A stretch of DNA of 64,000 nt from Streptomyces sp. TRM68367 (GCF_014495685.1 NZ_JACTVI010000018.1:1-64000); one strand, 5' to 3'. Positions 1 through 8,025 are shown, numbered from the stretch's first letter. Translations and numbers: made by a program. Notes: generated by a model from the sequence alone, not told the origin.

Positions 1-267
1 TCACCACCACCCGAAGGACGAACCAGGACGAATCCTCAACCCCGACCGACCACCCCAGGCCGGCGCGCGCACGTGAATGATCGAGGCCCACAGCGGCTCC
101 TCGCCCCGCGGGTAGATGTCCCGGACCAACTTCTGCACGGCTTCGGCCCGTTCGGTCTCGTCTAGGGAGACCTCGATGGCGTGCAGGCCTTCGGGGAGAT
201 GTATGGACATGGGCGGCAGTGCCATGCCTTCCACGCCCAGGATCTGGAGTTCTTTGGCATTGTCCAT
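1..267 (-). CDS. Short soluble protein downstream of the T7SS-like substrate, probably truncated
   Basis: An 88-aa frame starting with ATG at 267 and stopping with TGA at 1-3. The first ~65 residues look like real protein: a GMALPPMSIHLPEGL segment, then SLDETERAEAVQKLV and DIYPRGEEPLW. The last ~20 residues (RAPAWGGRSGLRIRPG...) are Arg/Gly/Trp-rich and read like out-of-frame GC-rich DNA. From memory, Streptomyces encode longer (~200 aa) proteins with this N-terminus beside WXG-type secreted proteins, so a frameshift or deletion near the HV of WASIIHV is likely (inference). It follows the 400-aa substrate gene by 50 bp on the same strand. A chaperone or immunity role fits the position, but nothing in the sequence proves it. 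Confidence 0.55.
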   Translation of the reverse strand: MDNAKELQILGVEGMALPPMSIHLPEGLHAIEVSLDETERAEAVQKLVRDIYPRGEEPLWASIIHVRAPAWGGRSGLRIRPGSSFGWW

Positions 268-317
268 ACTGTGACTGTTTCTTCTCGCTCGGTTGCTGCG
301 ATCACGTACGGACGCAT

Positions 318-1520
318 TCAGTTCCCGTAAGCGGTATTCGCAATGGTGTTGGCCTTGTGCCCGGTGAGCCCCGCCTTGATGGTGGCGTCCAAGGCGCGAC
401 CCGCGTTGCTCATCGGTGCGATCACTTCGGCGCTCTTGACGAACGGCAGCTTGGACCCGATCAGGTTGATTCCCTGGGTGCCGAGCCATTGTCCTTGGCG
501 GATGTTCTGCAGTCCGCTCTCGACGGCGAGAGCCATACGGCTGCCGCCCTGGCCGAGTTTGACGACGGGAGTGGCCTTCAAGGGGCCGAAGAGGACGAAT
601 GTCTTGCTGATGTCGGTCGCCCCGCGGTAACCGGAGCCGAGCTTGGCGGCGCGCGCGGTGGCGTTGGTGCCCTTGGCGAGCGCGGCGGTCCCGGTCAAGC
701 CCTTGACACCGGGCAGGATACCGAGGGCATCGAACCCGATGGTGGCCCAACTGACGTCCGCGCCAGCCGCTTTGGCTGCCAGGTGGGCCAGTAGGGCCGC
801 TCCACTCGTGACCATCGCCGCAGCAGCGAAGATCGCTCCGATCGGCTCGAAGGGGGCGGTGATGATGGCCAGCACGCCCAAGGCGCTGCTGACCAGGCTC
901 AGTACGTCACCGATCTGCTTGATGAGGTCGGCGTGGTCCTTGAGCCACTGCCCGGTGGCGTCCCAGGCGTCCGCGACTCCCTTGACGAGCTTGTCCCAGA
1001 AGCCGGGCTCGTTGGGGGCGATGTCGGCGGCCTTGTCCAGTTCCTTGCTGATCTGGCCGGCGGCCCGCTTGTAACGCTCTTCGAGGTCGTGGACCTTCTG
1101 GATGACTCCGTTGACCGCGCTGGAGGCCTCGCCGAGTTCCTTGCTGCCCTTGCCCTCGGCTTTTCCTTCGGCCTTCTCCTTGGCGTCGAGCTTCTCCCCG
1201 GCGGACTTCTCCAGCCGGTCCGTCTCGTCCTGGAAGTCCTGGAGTTCGCCCGCCCACCGGTGCAGAGCGCGGGAGGCCTTGTCGAAGGATTCATGGCTCT
1301 TGCGGATGAGCGGGGTGACGTCCTCGCCGATGTACTCGGTGAAGGCGAGTGCGGTCTTGCCCTTCCAGGCGCCGCACTCGATCCGTTCCAGCTCGCTCAC
1401 CGCGGTGCCCAGTTCGCCTGCCAGCTTGCCGAGCTGCTTGGCGAGTTCCCGGGTGTCCTCCACGCTTCCCGGAGTGGGGTCCCAGCCTATGTTCGGGAGG
1501 GAGGGCCGCTGCCCTGCCAC
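318..1520 (-). CDS. Putative T7SS-secreted WXG-domain protein
   Basis: 400 aa from GTG at 1520, one base after the stop of the small upstream gene, so the two are translationally coupled. Residues ~20-110 form a helical WXG100-type region with W52-K53-G54 (GAWKGKTALAF) followed by a long amphipathic stretch. Residues ~107-165 are charged and probably coiled coil. Residues ~200-255 are strongly hydrophobic ([18 protein letters not shown]), reminiscent of membrane-active T7SS substrates. Residues ~255-400 have no toxin motif I recognise. I infer a substrate of an ESX/T7 secretion system whose ATPase (EccC) is not in the window. A C-terminal fragment of a paralogue lies at 8,031-8,561. A longer frame extends upstream to 1589, but it overlaps the previous gene and has no ribosome site. 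Confidence 0.75.
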   Translation of the reverse strand: MAGQRPSLPNIGWDPTPGSVEDTRELAKQLGKLAGELGTAVSELERIECGAWKGKTALAFTEYIGEDVTPLIRKSHESFDKASRALHRWAGELQDFQDETDRLEKSAGEKLDAKEKAEGKAEGKGSKELGEASSAVNGVIQKVHDLEERYKRAAGQISKELDKAADIAPNEPGFWDKLVKGVADAWDATGQWLKDHADLIKQIGDVLSLVSSALGVLAIITAPFEPIGAIFAAAAMVTSGAALLAHLAAKAAGADVSWATIGFDALGILPGVKGLTGTAALAKGTNATARAAKLGSGYRGATDISKTFVLFGPLKATPVVKLGQGGSRMALAVESGLQNIRQGQWLGTQGINLIGSKLPFVKSAEVIAPMSNAGRALDATIKAGLTGHKANTIANTAYGN

Positions 1521-1521
1521 G

Positions 1522-1821
1522 TCACTTGCCCTTCTTCTTGACCTTGAGCGATTCGGCCAGCTCCAGGTCGAGTCCGCCGAACGACTCACCGATCTTATTG
1601 ATCATCTTCACCGCGCCGTGGGTGTGCTTACCGAGTTGTTTGATGCCATATCCCCATTCGTCGGCAAAGTCCTGTACATCCTCGATGAGTTTGCTCTCTC
1701 CGACGGCGGAGGCGTCTGTGCCGCGCAGGGCGCGGCGGGTGTCCTCCATCCGGTCGCTTATGGAGGAGAAGGTCTTCTTCAGGTGCGCGAAGATGGTGTC
1801 GTCGAGGCGCAGATCGCTCAT
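1522..1821 (-). CDS. Small helical WXG100-like (ESX) protein, module A
   Basis: 99 aa, the usual WXG100 length, with no signal peptide and an almost entirely helical, charged composition. A central W-G-Y-G stands where WXG100 proteins have their W-x-G turn (FADEWGYGIKQL). The C-terminus is Lys-rich (KVKKKGK). It sits directly before the 400-aa WXG-domain gene, matching the usual pairing of an EsxA/B-like partner with a larger substrate. A counterpart with W-E-D-G is encoded at 17,342-17,653 in the second module. Function as a T7SS co-substrate or chaperone is inferred from size, fold pattern and position. Confidence 0.65.
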   Translation of the reverse strand: MSDLRLDDTIFAHLKKTFSSISDRMEDTRRALRGTDASAVGESKLIEDVQDFADEWGYGIKQLGKHTHGAVKMINKIGESFGGLDLELAESLKVKKKGK

Positions 1822-1881
1822 GTCGGTTTCTGTCTTTCCTGGTGGCAGTCCCCTGCGGCGTCGTGCATCGCCTATGCCGGA

Positions 1882-2967
1882 TCAGCGGTTGATGGCTTGG
1901 ATCTCCTGGACGGTGATGTCCTGGTCGTTGCCGAAGGTGCCGTTCGGGAGGTCGCCGCCGGCGCCGCCGGTGCCGGTCCAGTTGATCTCCCAGGTGATGG
2001 TGGCCTGGAGTTTGAATGTGCCGTTGCCGGAGGAGCGGAGGTACGTGATGCCGCACGGCGGGGTTTGGTCTGCCTTGCCCTTGGCGTAGGGCTCGCCGAT
2101 GGAGCCGTCGGCGTTGATGGCGCACTCGCCGGAGGCCGGGTAGGTCTCGGCGTCCTCGGTGCCCGGCTCCAGCTTGAGGGAGACTGGCTTGGCGGTGGTG
2201 GTGGCCTGGATGTTGAGGCCGGGGGCGTTGATGGCCGCGGTGGCCTGGACCTCGTCGAAGACGGCCTTGTCGAGCCAGGCCCAGGTCGGCAGGTTCACTT
2301 TGGTGTTGGCCTCGGGGGCGAGGGTGACCTTCGTGTCGGGGAGCTGCATGTGCTGGTAGGCGAGAGCGGCGAGTATCTCGGGGCTGATGGCCTCTTCGTA
2401 CTGGGGCGGCGGGGCCTCGCCGTTGGCGACCCAGAAGGGGAGGTCACTGCACGAGTTCCGCTTGAGGGCGTCCGGCTCGTTGGGGTTCTCGACGCCGGCC
2501 CAGAACATCCCCTCGCCGTCCTTCTCGACGTTGTAGTCCTTGTAGCCGGGAGTGTCGGTCCAGCCGTACCCGTCCTCGTAGTGGCGCTGCGTCTCGCCGA
2601 GCCCTGAAGCCGCGGTGCCGGTCATGCCGGGTGTGTTCGGTTGGCGCTCGATGCTCTTGGACATCTTTTCCTTGAAGTCCTTGGCGCCGAGGTAGGGGGC
2701 GTACCAGCAGGGCGGTGGTGTCCAGTTGACGTCCGAGGACGTCACGTTTCCGGTGCTGCCGTCCTTGGTTACGGCTCCGGCGTACTGGATGCTTGCGGCG
2801 GCGTAGATGCCGGTTTTGTCGCTGCCACCCTTCTCTCCCGCGCCGCCGCCCTTGCCGTAATCCACGGGTTCCGCCGCGGCGTTGGATGCCGTGAGGATGA
2901 GCGCGCTGATCGCAAGGGGCAGGGCAGCAGTGCGGGTGCCGAGGACCGTACGTCGTGACCTGTTCAC
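1882..2967 (-). CDS. Exported four-cysteine protein, module A
   Basis: 361 aa from GTG at 2967, which overlaps the lipoprotein stop as GTGA. Residues 1-32 are a signal peptide with SRRTVLG (twin-arginine-like), a hydrophobic core and an A-A-A cleavage site before E33. The mature part has four cysteines in the contexts PPPCWY, NSCSDL, SGECAI and TPPCGI, suggesting two disulphides outside the membrane. Other hallmarks are SSDVNWTPPPCWY, NLPTWAWLD and a C-terminus ending QDITVQEIQAINR. It is a clear paralogue of the product at 17,802-18,884, sharing all four cysteines. I do not recognise the family. Co-occurrence with a lipoprotein and WXG-like genes suggests an envelope-associated part of a T7SS-linked module. 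Confidence 0.75.
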   Translation of the reverse strand: MNRSRRTVLGTRTAALPLAISALILTASNAAAEPVDYGKGGGAGEKGGSDKTGIYAAASIQYAGAVTKDGSTGNVTSSDVNWTPPPCWYAPYLGAKDFKEKMSKSIERQPNTPGMTGTAASGLGETQRHYEDGYGWTDTPGYKDYNVEKDGEGMFWAGVENPNEPDALKRNSCSDLPFWVANGEAPPPQYEEAISPEILAALAYQHMQLPDTKVTLAPEANTKVNLPTWAWLDKAVFDEVQATAAINAPGLNIQATTTAKPVSLKLEPGTEDAETYPASGECAINADGSIGEPYAKGKADQTPPCGITYLRSSGNGTFKLQATITWEINWTGTGGAGGDLPNGTFGNDQDITVQEIQAINR

Positions 2968-3635
2968 TGGCACTTTTCCGCCCCCGTCTCGACGAACACC
3001 TTGGATGCCTGCCAAAGGCCCTTGCTTGTGGGGAACTTGACCATGATGATCTTGTAGTAGCCGAAGTCCTTGAGGCTTGGCTGGGTCTTCAGGACTTTCC
3101 CCGTCTTGACCTCTTTGCCGTAGAACTTCCCGGTGTCCGCGCAGAACGCGACCTCTACGGATTTACCGTTCGGGGCGGATCGTGTGGTTGCATCGTAGTG
3201 ACGGCGGGTGCCGTGGGCGGTCCAGCCACCCTTGATCCATTCGTTGATCTGTACCTGCGCGTAGTGGAGTCCCTCGCCGGTGGCGTAGGCGGTCACGGCC
3301 GCGTCCTTGGTCGTGCGCTTGGCGACGCCTCGGTAGATGGCGCGGAGGTAGTTGGCGGCGTCGTCCATCGCGGCCGCTTCGTTCTTGTCCTTCGGCTTGT
3401 CCCAGTCGAAGACCAGGTTCATGTCCTTGGGCAGGGACACGTCCACGCCGTCGGGATTGTCCTCCGCCGGTGCTGCCGACGGTTTCGCAGACTCCTTCGG
3501 CGTCTCCGTTCCCTGGTCGGCGCCGGCGATCTTGTCGTTGTTGCTGGACTTGTCGTCCCCGCTACCGCAGGCCGTCAACAGCAGTGCTGCCGTCGCCGCC
3601 AGCGCGGCAGCAACGGGCATTGGGCGGCGCTTCAC
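2964..3635 (-). CDS. Lipoprotein, module A
   Basis: 223 aa from GTG at 3635, preceded by a GGGGAG ribosome site. The N-terminus has a basic start, hydrophobic core and lipobox L-T-A-C followed by GSGDD, so it should be lipidated and anchored outside the membrane. Residues ~30-70 are a low-complexity Ser/Pro/Ala/Asp linker. The conserved core includes LVFDWDKP, WIKGGWT, a FC...KFYGKEVKTGKVL block and a C-terminal CQ. The paralogue at 18,884-19,534 keeps the same blocks and the same pair of cysteines. It overlaps the exported-protein gene by 4 nt, so the two are one transcript. It could be a docking factor for the exported partner. No family name is recognised. Confidence 0.75.
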   Translation of the reverse strand: MKRRPMPVAAALAATAALLLTACGSGDDKSSNNDKIAGADQGTETPKESAKPSAAPAEDNPDGVDVSLPKDMNLVFDWDKPKDKNEAAAMDDAANYLRAIYRGVAKRTTKDAAVTAYATGEGLHYAQVQINEWIKGGWTAHGTRRHYDATTRSAPNGKSVEVAFCADTGKFYGKEVKTGKVLKTQPSLKDFGYYKIIMVKFPTSKGLWQASKVFVETGAEKCQ

Positions 3636-3794
3636 AGTGGGCTCCCCGTGAGACAGAAGTTCAGTCAAGAGCACTGACGGTATCGGTGAGGTTCCCGGTT
3701 TCACCAGAGCGAACTTCCGCGAGAGCAGGGGCAATTCGGGGCGTATCGGGCTCTCGGGGTGCTGGCTGTGTCCTGATCGTGCCCAACGGGTGAT

Positions 3795-3829
3795 GGCCCC
3801 GGATGCCGCGGTGTGCGGCGTCCGGGGCC
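3795..3829 (-). terminator. Strong hairpin terminator, 15-bp stem
   Basis: Arms at 3795-3809 and 3815-3829 pair over 15 bp with a single G-U wobble and a 5-nt loop. The hairpin lies 24 bp beyond the stop of the minus-strand zinc-ribbon gene ending at 3853. No T-tract follows, which is common in Streptomyces. It separates the 4197-4493 operon from the T7SS-like module transcribed in the same direction. Confidence 0.75.
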
Positions 3830-3852
3830 GTGGTGCTGAGGCGCTCGATTCG

Positions 3853-4197
3853 CTAGTGCGGTGTCCTGCATCTCGGGCAGGCGCAGGGTGGGTACGTCGA
3901 TGTGCAGGGGGCCAGGGTGGTGCCTGCGTCGGCCAGGATCTCGACTCTGCCGCGGTCGTTGGTCACCGTTTCCTCGGTGTCGATCTTGTAGACGCGGAGG
4001 GTGAGACGGGAGCGGCGGTGGGTGGGGTTCAGGATTTCGGTGGTCTGGTCTGTCGGGGGTGGGTAGTGGGGGGCGCAGTCCGGGCAGGCGTACACGTTGA
4101 AGCCGGGGCCTGTGGGGGCGTGGACCTGGTGGACCAGGACCGGTGCGTCCGTGCTGCGCTCGCAGCGGGCGCACATCCGGAGGGCCGGGCGGGTCAT
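3853..4197 (-). CDS. Small zinc-ribbon-like hypothetical protein
   Basis: 114 aa from ATG at 4197. Its start overlaps the stop of the upstream gene as ATGA, so the two are coupled. Three Cys pairs, M-C-A-R-C, ACPDC and CACPRC, give the protein the look of one or two zinc ribbons. No enzymatic motif is visible. Together with the 99-aa gene upstream and the divergent GntR gene it forms a small unit. The function is unknown. Confidence 0.6.
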   Translation of the reverse strand: MTRPALRMCARCERSTDAPVLVHQVHAPTGPGFNVYACPDCAPHYPPPTDQTTEILNPTHRRSRLTLRVYKIDTEETVTNDRGRVEILADAGTTLAPCTSTYPPCACPRCRTPH

Positions 4198-4493
4198 CGG
4201 GTGGCCGCCGGGACTCGTACGCCGTGGATGTGCTTGGGGCCCATGCCGGTGCCGAGGGATGCCAAGCGGGCGGCTCGGCGGTGTTCGCGTTGGCGGTGGT
4301 GTTCGGTGGGGTCCAGTACGTAGGGGCGGACGAGGCGGGATGCGCTGCCGTCGAGGAGTTCCGTGAAGCGGGGACGGGGTGGCGGGGTGGGGGTGATCTG
4401 TAGGGGTGGGGCGGTGCCGAGGCGACGGCCTCGGGGGCGTGGGGTGCAGAGAGTCAGCGTCCACGCGAGGGCGCGGACGATAAGGTCCAGCAT
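4194..4493 (-). CDS. Hypothetical basic, proline-rich protein
   Basis: 99 aa from ATG at 4493 with an AAGGAG ribosome site 8-9 nt upstream. The N-terminus is hydrophobic (LIVRALAWTLTLC) followed by Arg and Pro-rich sequence. The middle has TELLDGSASRLVRPY and the end HIHGVRVPAATR. From memory, similar short proteins lie beside GntR regulators in many Streptomyces genomes. It is divergently transcribed from the GntR gene across a 160-bp gap holding a perfect inverted repeat, so it is a likely target of that regulator. The function is unknown. Confidence 0.55.
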   Translation of the reverse strand: MLDLIVRALAWTLTLCTPRPRGRRLGTAPPLQITPTPPPRPRFTELLDGSASRLVRPYVLDPTEHHRQREHRRAARLASLGTGMGPKHIHGVRVPAATR

Positions 4494-4574
4494 GTCGACG
4501 CTCCTTGTCAGCGTTGGCCACGCCCCGGGACGGCCATCATCCGTCGCCGGGGTCTTTCGCTTGATTAGCCTACA

Positions 4575-4610
4575 TTGCTGCGCATGTCAGTGCATAGCAG
4601 TGCGCAGCAA
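4575..4610. promoter_or_regulatory. Perfect 10-bp inverted repeat, candidate GntR operator
   Basis: TTGCTGCGCA at 4575-4584 is repeated as its exact reverse complement TGCGCAGCAA at 4601-4610, with a 16-nt spacer. It lies midway between the divergent starts at 4493 (minus) and 4654 (plus). GntR-family regulators usually bind inverted repeats near their own promoters. The wide spacer could instead mean two half-site pairs or a hairpin. Assignment to this regulator is inference. Confidence 0.55.
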
Positions 4611-4653
4611 CACGTTCATCGTTGCAGCTCAAGGCTGTTTTACGGTGGTTGTT

Positions 4654-4944
4654 ATGGCAGCAGACACCGGTGATTCGCCGATCGACCCCAACAAGATCGC
4701 GTACGTCTATATGCAGGTGGCTGACCACATTGCTGCCCGGATCGCGTCGGGTGAGCTGAGGCCTGGAGCGCGGCTGCCCGGCGAGCGGGATCTCGGCGAG
4801 GAGTACGGAGTTGCGTATCTGACCGCCCGCCGCGCCATCCGCGAGCTCCGTGAACGCGGCCTCGTAGTCACGCTCCCCGCGAAGGGGACCTTCGTCGCGT
4901 ACCCCGCTGAAGCCAATGAGTCCGAGAACAGCGAGCGGGAGTAG
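4654..4944 (+). CDS. Short GntR-family transcriptional regulator
   Basis: 96 aa from ATG at 4654. It is essentially only the GntR winged helix-turn-helix: YVYMQVADHIAARIASGEL, LPGERDLGEEYGVAYLTARRA, then the wing GLVVTLPAKGTFV. There is no ligand-binding domain of the FadR or HutC type, although such stand-alone DNA-binding GntR proteins are common in Streptomyces. In-frame GTT/GTG codons just upstream are possible alternative starts, and no good ribosome site is visible. It probably regulates itself and the divergent 4493 operon through the inverted repeat at 4575-4610. Confidence 0.8.
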   Translation: MAADTGDSPIDPNKIAYVYMQVADHIAARIASGELRPGARLPGERDLGEEYGVAYLTARRAIRELRERGLVVTLPAKGTFVAYPAEANESENSERE

Positions 4945-5070
4945 CCAGGAACGTGCCCATCGCACTCGTGCTGTCCGTGAGGCCACGGCTGCCCACCGCG
5001 CTGCGACCGCTTCCGGGGAACCCCTGCTGAAGGTCGGCTTGCTCGTTCCCGACCAGCCATAATCCTCGTA

Positions 5071-5080
5071 GGAGGTGAGC
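5071..5080 (+). promoter_or_regulatory. Near-perfect Shine-Dalgarno of the Uma2-like remnant
   Basis: GGAGGTGA matches the 16S rRNA tail and sits 4-7 nt before GTG 5085. It supports that start and shows the broken gene once had an efficient initiation site. Confidence 0.6.
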
Positions 5081-5084
5081 TGTC

Positions 5085-5425
5085 GTGTCCGTCATGAGCG
5101 ACTTGATCGAGCGGGGCGGTATCCCCGAGGGCTACCAGGCCGAGATCTTCGACGGGAGGTTGATCATGACCCCGCAGAGCCCGGAGCAGCATTGGACCGT
5201 CCGGGACGTCGAAGGTGCGGTCACGGCTGCCGGTATCGCCCGCGAGCGGGTCTTTGGCGATGTGCTGATCACCTTCCCCGGCGAGACGACGCCGCGCCGG
5301 ACCTGACGATCGTCGGCTTCGACGCCGAGCGCCGGAAGAACAGCTACTCGTGTCTCGACGTGCTGGCGGTGGTCGAGGTCCCGTCAGAGCCGGAGGACGA
5401 GAAGGATTACTCTGACCGGCTCGTA
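5085..5425 (+). pseudogene. Frameshifted and truncated Uma2-family (DUF820) nuclease-like gene
   Basis: The frame from GTG 5085 encodes MSDLIERGGIPEGYQAEIFDG, RLIMTPQSPEQHW and FGDVLITFPGE, which resembles the start of Uma2-type PD-(D/E)XK proteins. It stops at 5306. Homologous sequence resumes in the next frame from ~5290 (APDLTIVGFDAER, then LAVVEVPSEPEDEKDYSDR) and ends near 5425, well short of the usual ~190 residues. At ~5425 the sequence passes directly into a fragment of the four-cysteine exported protein family. So there is one frameshift plus one deletion or recombination junction. Uma2 identity comes from recalled motifs (AEIFDG, APD, VVEV). The gene is not functional. Confidence 0.6.
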
Positions 5426-5430
5426 CCACC

Positions 5431-5751
5431 GTCGCCACTCCCGTGGCGCTCAGAGTCGACGCCGGTACCGCCGATGCCGATCCGCAGAGCTGCACCTATG
5501 ACCTGGTCAAGGGCAAGGACGGCTACTTGGTCGACGGAGAGGATGCCGGGTGCAAGGCCACGTACCGCCGGTCGTCCGGCAGCGGAACCTATCCCTTCAA
5601 GGCGTCCATCACCTGGAAGGTGACGTGGACCGACTCGGCCGACCCGGAGGGTCCGCCGCAGCAGCCCGGTCTGCCGGATGGGTTGTCCACGTTCGAGCAG
5701 GACGTGGCAGTCAAGGAGATCCAGTCCGTGAATCGCTCCACGAGTCGCTGA
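5431..5751 (+). pseudogene. Orphan C-terminal fragment of the four-cysteine exported protein family
   Basis: Reads TPVALRVDAG, a Cys in QSCTYDL, a Cys in AGCKATYRRSSGSGTY, then SITWKVTWT and the hallmark end QDVAVKEIQSVNR. These align with the last ~105 residues of the intact products at 1,882-2,967 and 17,802-18,884 (KPVSLKLEPG, TPPCGITYLRSSGNGTF, SITWQITW, QDMNVQEIQAVNR). The signal peptide and the first two-thirds are missing. A GTG at 5443 could start a 102-aa product, but that would lack an export signal. It has diverged from both intact copies and lies on the opposite strand, so it is not a recent duplicate of either. Confidence 0.7.
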
Positions 5752-5787
5752 CCAGGCCGAAGTTGCTGGAACGGGGAGTACATCTGT

Positions 5788-6425
5788 ATGGACGTGTACG
5801 GCGTGCAGTCGGTCGCGCAGAGCGAGACGGGGGAGACAGGGGCCGTGCCGCGGCGCACGCTCAACAGTCTGAAGTGGGCCCTTCTGCTTCCGCTGACGGG
5901 TGTTGCTGCCTGGGTTGTCGAGCAGTACCCGTACGGCCTGTGGGTGGGGGCTGTTTCACCTTGGCGGTCGCTGCTGCCGCTGCCATCGTCGCCGGTGGCA
6001 GTTGGCATCGGGCGGGGGCCGCGACGGTTGGGGCGTTTGCTGTACTGGCGTTGCCCTTCTTTGCCGGGCCCGCGTTCTGCGAGACGTACATCAAACAGTT
6101 CGGGGAGCGCGTGCACGGTGTTGTGGCGGACACCGGGGAGCGGCGGGGGGTGAAGAGGAGCAAGGTGCTGTCCGTGTGCCGGGTCGTCGACACCTCTGGT
6201 GCCGTGCAAGACCTGTCTGAGCAGCAGAACTGCCACGGTCAGTTCAAAGCGGGGCAGCACATCATCCTCTTCAAGGATCCGGTGGGTGGGCTTGATCCGT
6301 GGGTGGAAGGACTGCCCGGTGAGCGGGACCTCGACGTCCTCGCCCTGCAGATCACGGCGGGGCTTCTTCTGGTGAGTGGTTCGGCCCTGTTCTATGCCAG
6401 GCAGCGGCGGCGGTCCGAGAGGTGA
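5788..6425 (+). pseudogene. Membrane protein gene with a -1 frameshift
   Basis: ATG 5788 begins a frame with a first membrane segment (WALLLPLTGVAAWVV) and QYPYGLWVG. At the five-G run 5946-5950 the coherent sequence moves to another frame: CFTLAVAAAAAIVAGG, then FAVLALPFFAGPAF, CETYIKQFGERVHGVV, a soluble loop with two Cys, and a last membrane segment (ITAGLLLVSGSALFYARQ) before stop 6425. One extra G would restore a ~212-aa protein with about four membrane segments. This is either a real inactivation or a homopolymer sequencing error. It follows the exported-protein fragment by 36 bp, so it may be another component of that module. Confidence 0.6.
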
Positions 6426-6431
6426 CTTCTT

Positions 6432-6477
6432 GGGGCCCGGTGGCTGGATGGCCAGGGCGCTTGGGAACGTGGGCCCC
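6432..6477 (+). terminator. Nested hairpin after the membrane protein gene
   Basis: GGGGCCC at 6432-6438 pairs with GGGCCCC at 6471-6477, with an inner TGGC/GCCA pair at 6441-6454. It starts 7 nt after the stop at 6425, so it plausibly ends that transcript. Arms are short and the internal loop is large. Confidence 0.35.
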
Positions 6478-6654
6478 ACAAATCGTAGGACCCCTCCCCC
6501 GCGAGAGTCCGTGTTATGGCCATGCAATTGGCACGCCGTAACTACACTCGCGCCCCATGCGTAACACCAGCCCCGCCACGCAGTGGATGCCGACCAGAGG
6601 CCGCGTCTCCCGGAGGGGAGGAGCGAGGGAAGACCCCGGGGCAGGTGATGTCCC

Positions 6655-8025
6655 GTGACGGCCCAGGCCCAAAAGGCTCAGAAGGCTCGGAGGGCCCGTC
6701 ACAAACAGGCCCGCGACCCCCGCGGCCACTGGCTGTTACTGGCCCTCCTCCTCCCCGTCCTGTTCGGCCTCCTCCTCTTCCAGGGCTGGACCGAGCACGA
6801 GGTCGACGCCGCGAAGGACCGGGCGCCGTGCACCTCGCCCGTGCCGGACGCCGTGGCCCGCGGCGGACCCGTGATCGGCATCAACGGCAACGGGATCCAG
6901 ACCGCGTCGATGCCCGCTCGCACCCTCGCCCTCACCTTCGACGGCGGCCCCGAACCCGTGTGGACCCCGCGCCTGCTCGACCTGCTGGACCGCTACCGGG
7001 CACGCGCCACCTTCTTCGTCAACGGCGCCCGCGCCGCCGAGCACCCCGACCTGATCAAACGCATCCGCGCCGAGGGCCACGAGATCGGCTCGAACACCTA
7101 CACCGGCGCCGTCCTCGGCCAGTCCTCCGCCGCCCGCTTCTCCGCCGAACTCGGCCTGACCCAGACCGCGTTGGCCGGTGCCACCGGCCTGCACACCAAC
7201 CTGCTGCGGATGCCGCGCACCACCACCCCGGAAACCCTGTGCGGCCGGGACTGGCAGGCGGCGCGGCGGGCCACCGACCGCGGGTACGTGCTCGTCGCCG
7301 CCGACACGGGCACCCGGAAACCGGCCCAGGGCACCGTCCGGCAGCTGAGCCACACGCAGACCGCGTACGACGAGGCCGAGCGGCTGCTGAAGAACCGCAC
7401 CGTGGACCGGTTCACCACCGTGTCGCAGGCGGCCGACCTCGTCCCGTACGACTCCGCGTCCAGTGCCGACCGGTGGCAGGGGCAGGGGTTCCTCTGGGCC
7501 ACGGCCGCCGGGCGGGCCTTCTCCGACGCCCTGACCTGGACCCTGGTGATCGCCGGCGGGCTCGGCGTGCTGCGCCTGCTGCTGCTCGCCCTGTTCGCCC
7601 GCGCCCACGTCCGGCGCCTGGCCCGCTTCCGCCCCGGCGCGCCCTGGATGCAGGAGGTGACCGGGCCGGTGACAGTGCTCGTCCCGGCGTACAACGAAGA
7701 GGCCGGGATCGAGGCCACCGTCCGCTCGCTGCTCGACTCCACCCACCAGCAGCTGCAGATCGTCGTGATCGACGACGGGTCCACCGACCGTACGGCCGAC
7801 ATCGCGGCGGGGATCGGCGATCCGCGCGTGGAGGTCGTCCGCAAGGCCAACGGCGGGAAGGCCGCCGCGCTCAACGCCGGCCTCGCGCACGCCCGGTACG
7901 ACATCGTGGTGATGGTCGACGCCAACACCGTCTTCGAACGCGACGCGATCCAGCGGATCATCCAGCCGCTCGCGCACCCGGCCGTCGGCGCCGTCAGCGG
8001 CAATACCAAGGTCGGCAACCGGCGG
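6655..8025 (+). pseudogene. Truncated MatB-like bifunctional polysaccharide deacetylase / GT2 gene
   Basis: GTG 6655 starts ~457 residues resembling MatB, the deacetylase/glycosyltransferase of Streptomyces PNAG-type glycan synthesis. In order: a membrane anchor ([18 protein letters not shown]), a NodB-like domain, a second membrane segment ([18 protein letters not shown]) and the start of a GT2 domain ([38 protein letters not shown]). Homology stops at GNTKVGNRR (~8025), losing the GT2 acceptor half and the C-terminal membrane helices. The open frame runs on to 8760 only by reading antisense through a T7SS-substrate fragment. Deacetylase residues are also decayed: TFDGG for TFDDG and NTYTG for HTxTH. 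A TTA codon at 6736-6738 would have made translation bldA-dependent. Confidence 0.75.

Noticed and set aside
5940..5955. Programmed -1 ribosomal frameshifting in the membrane protein gene
   Set aside because: There is a G-run but no X-XXY-YYZ slippery heptamer or obvious downstream pseudoknot. A mutation or sequencing error is simpler.
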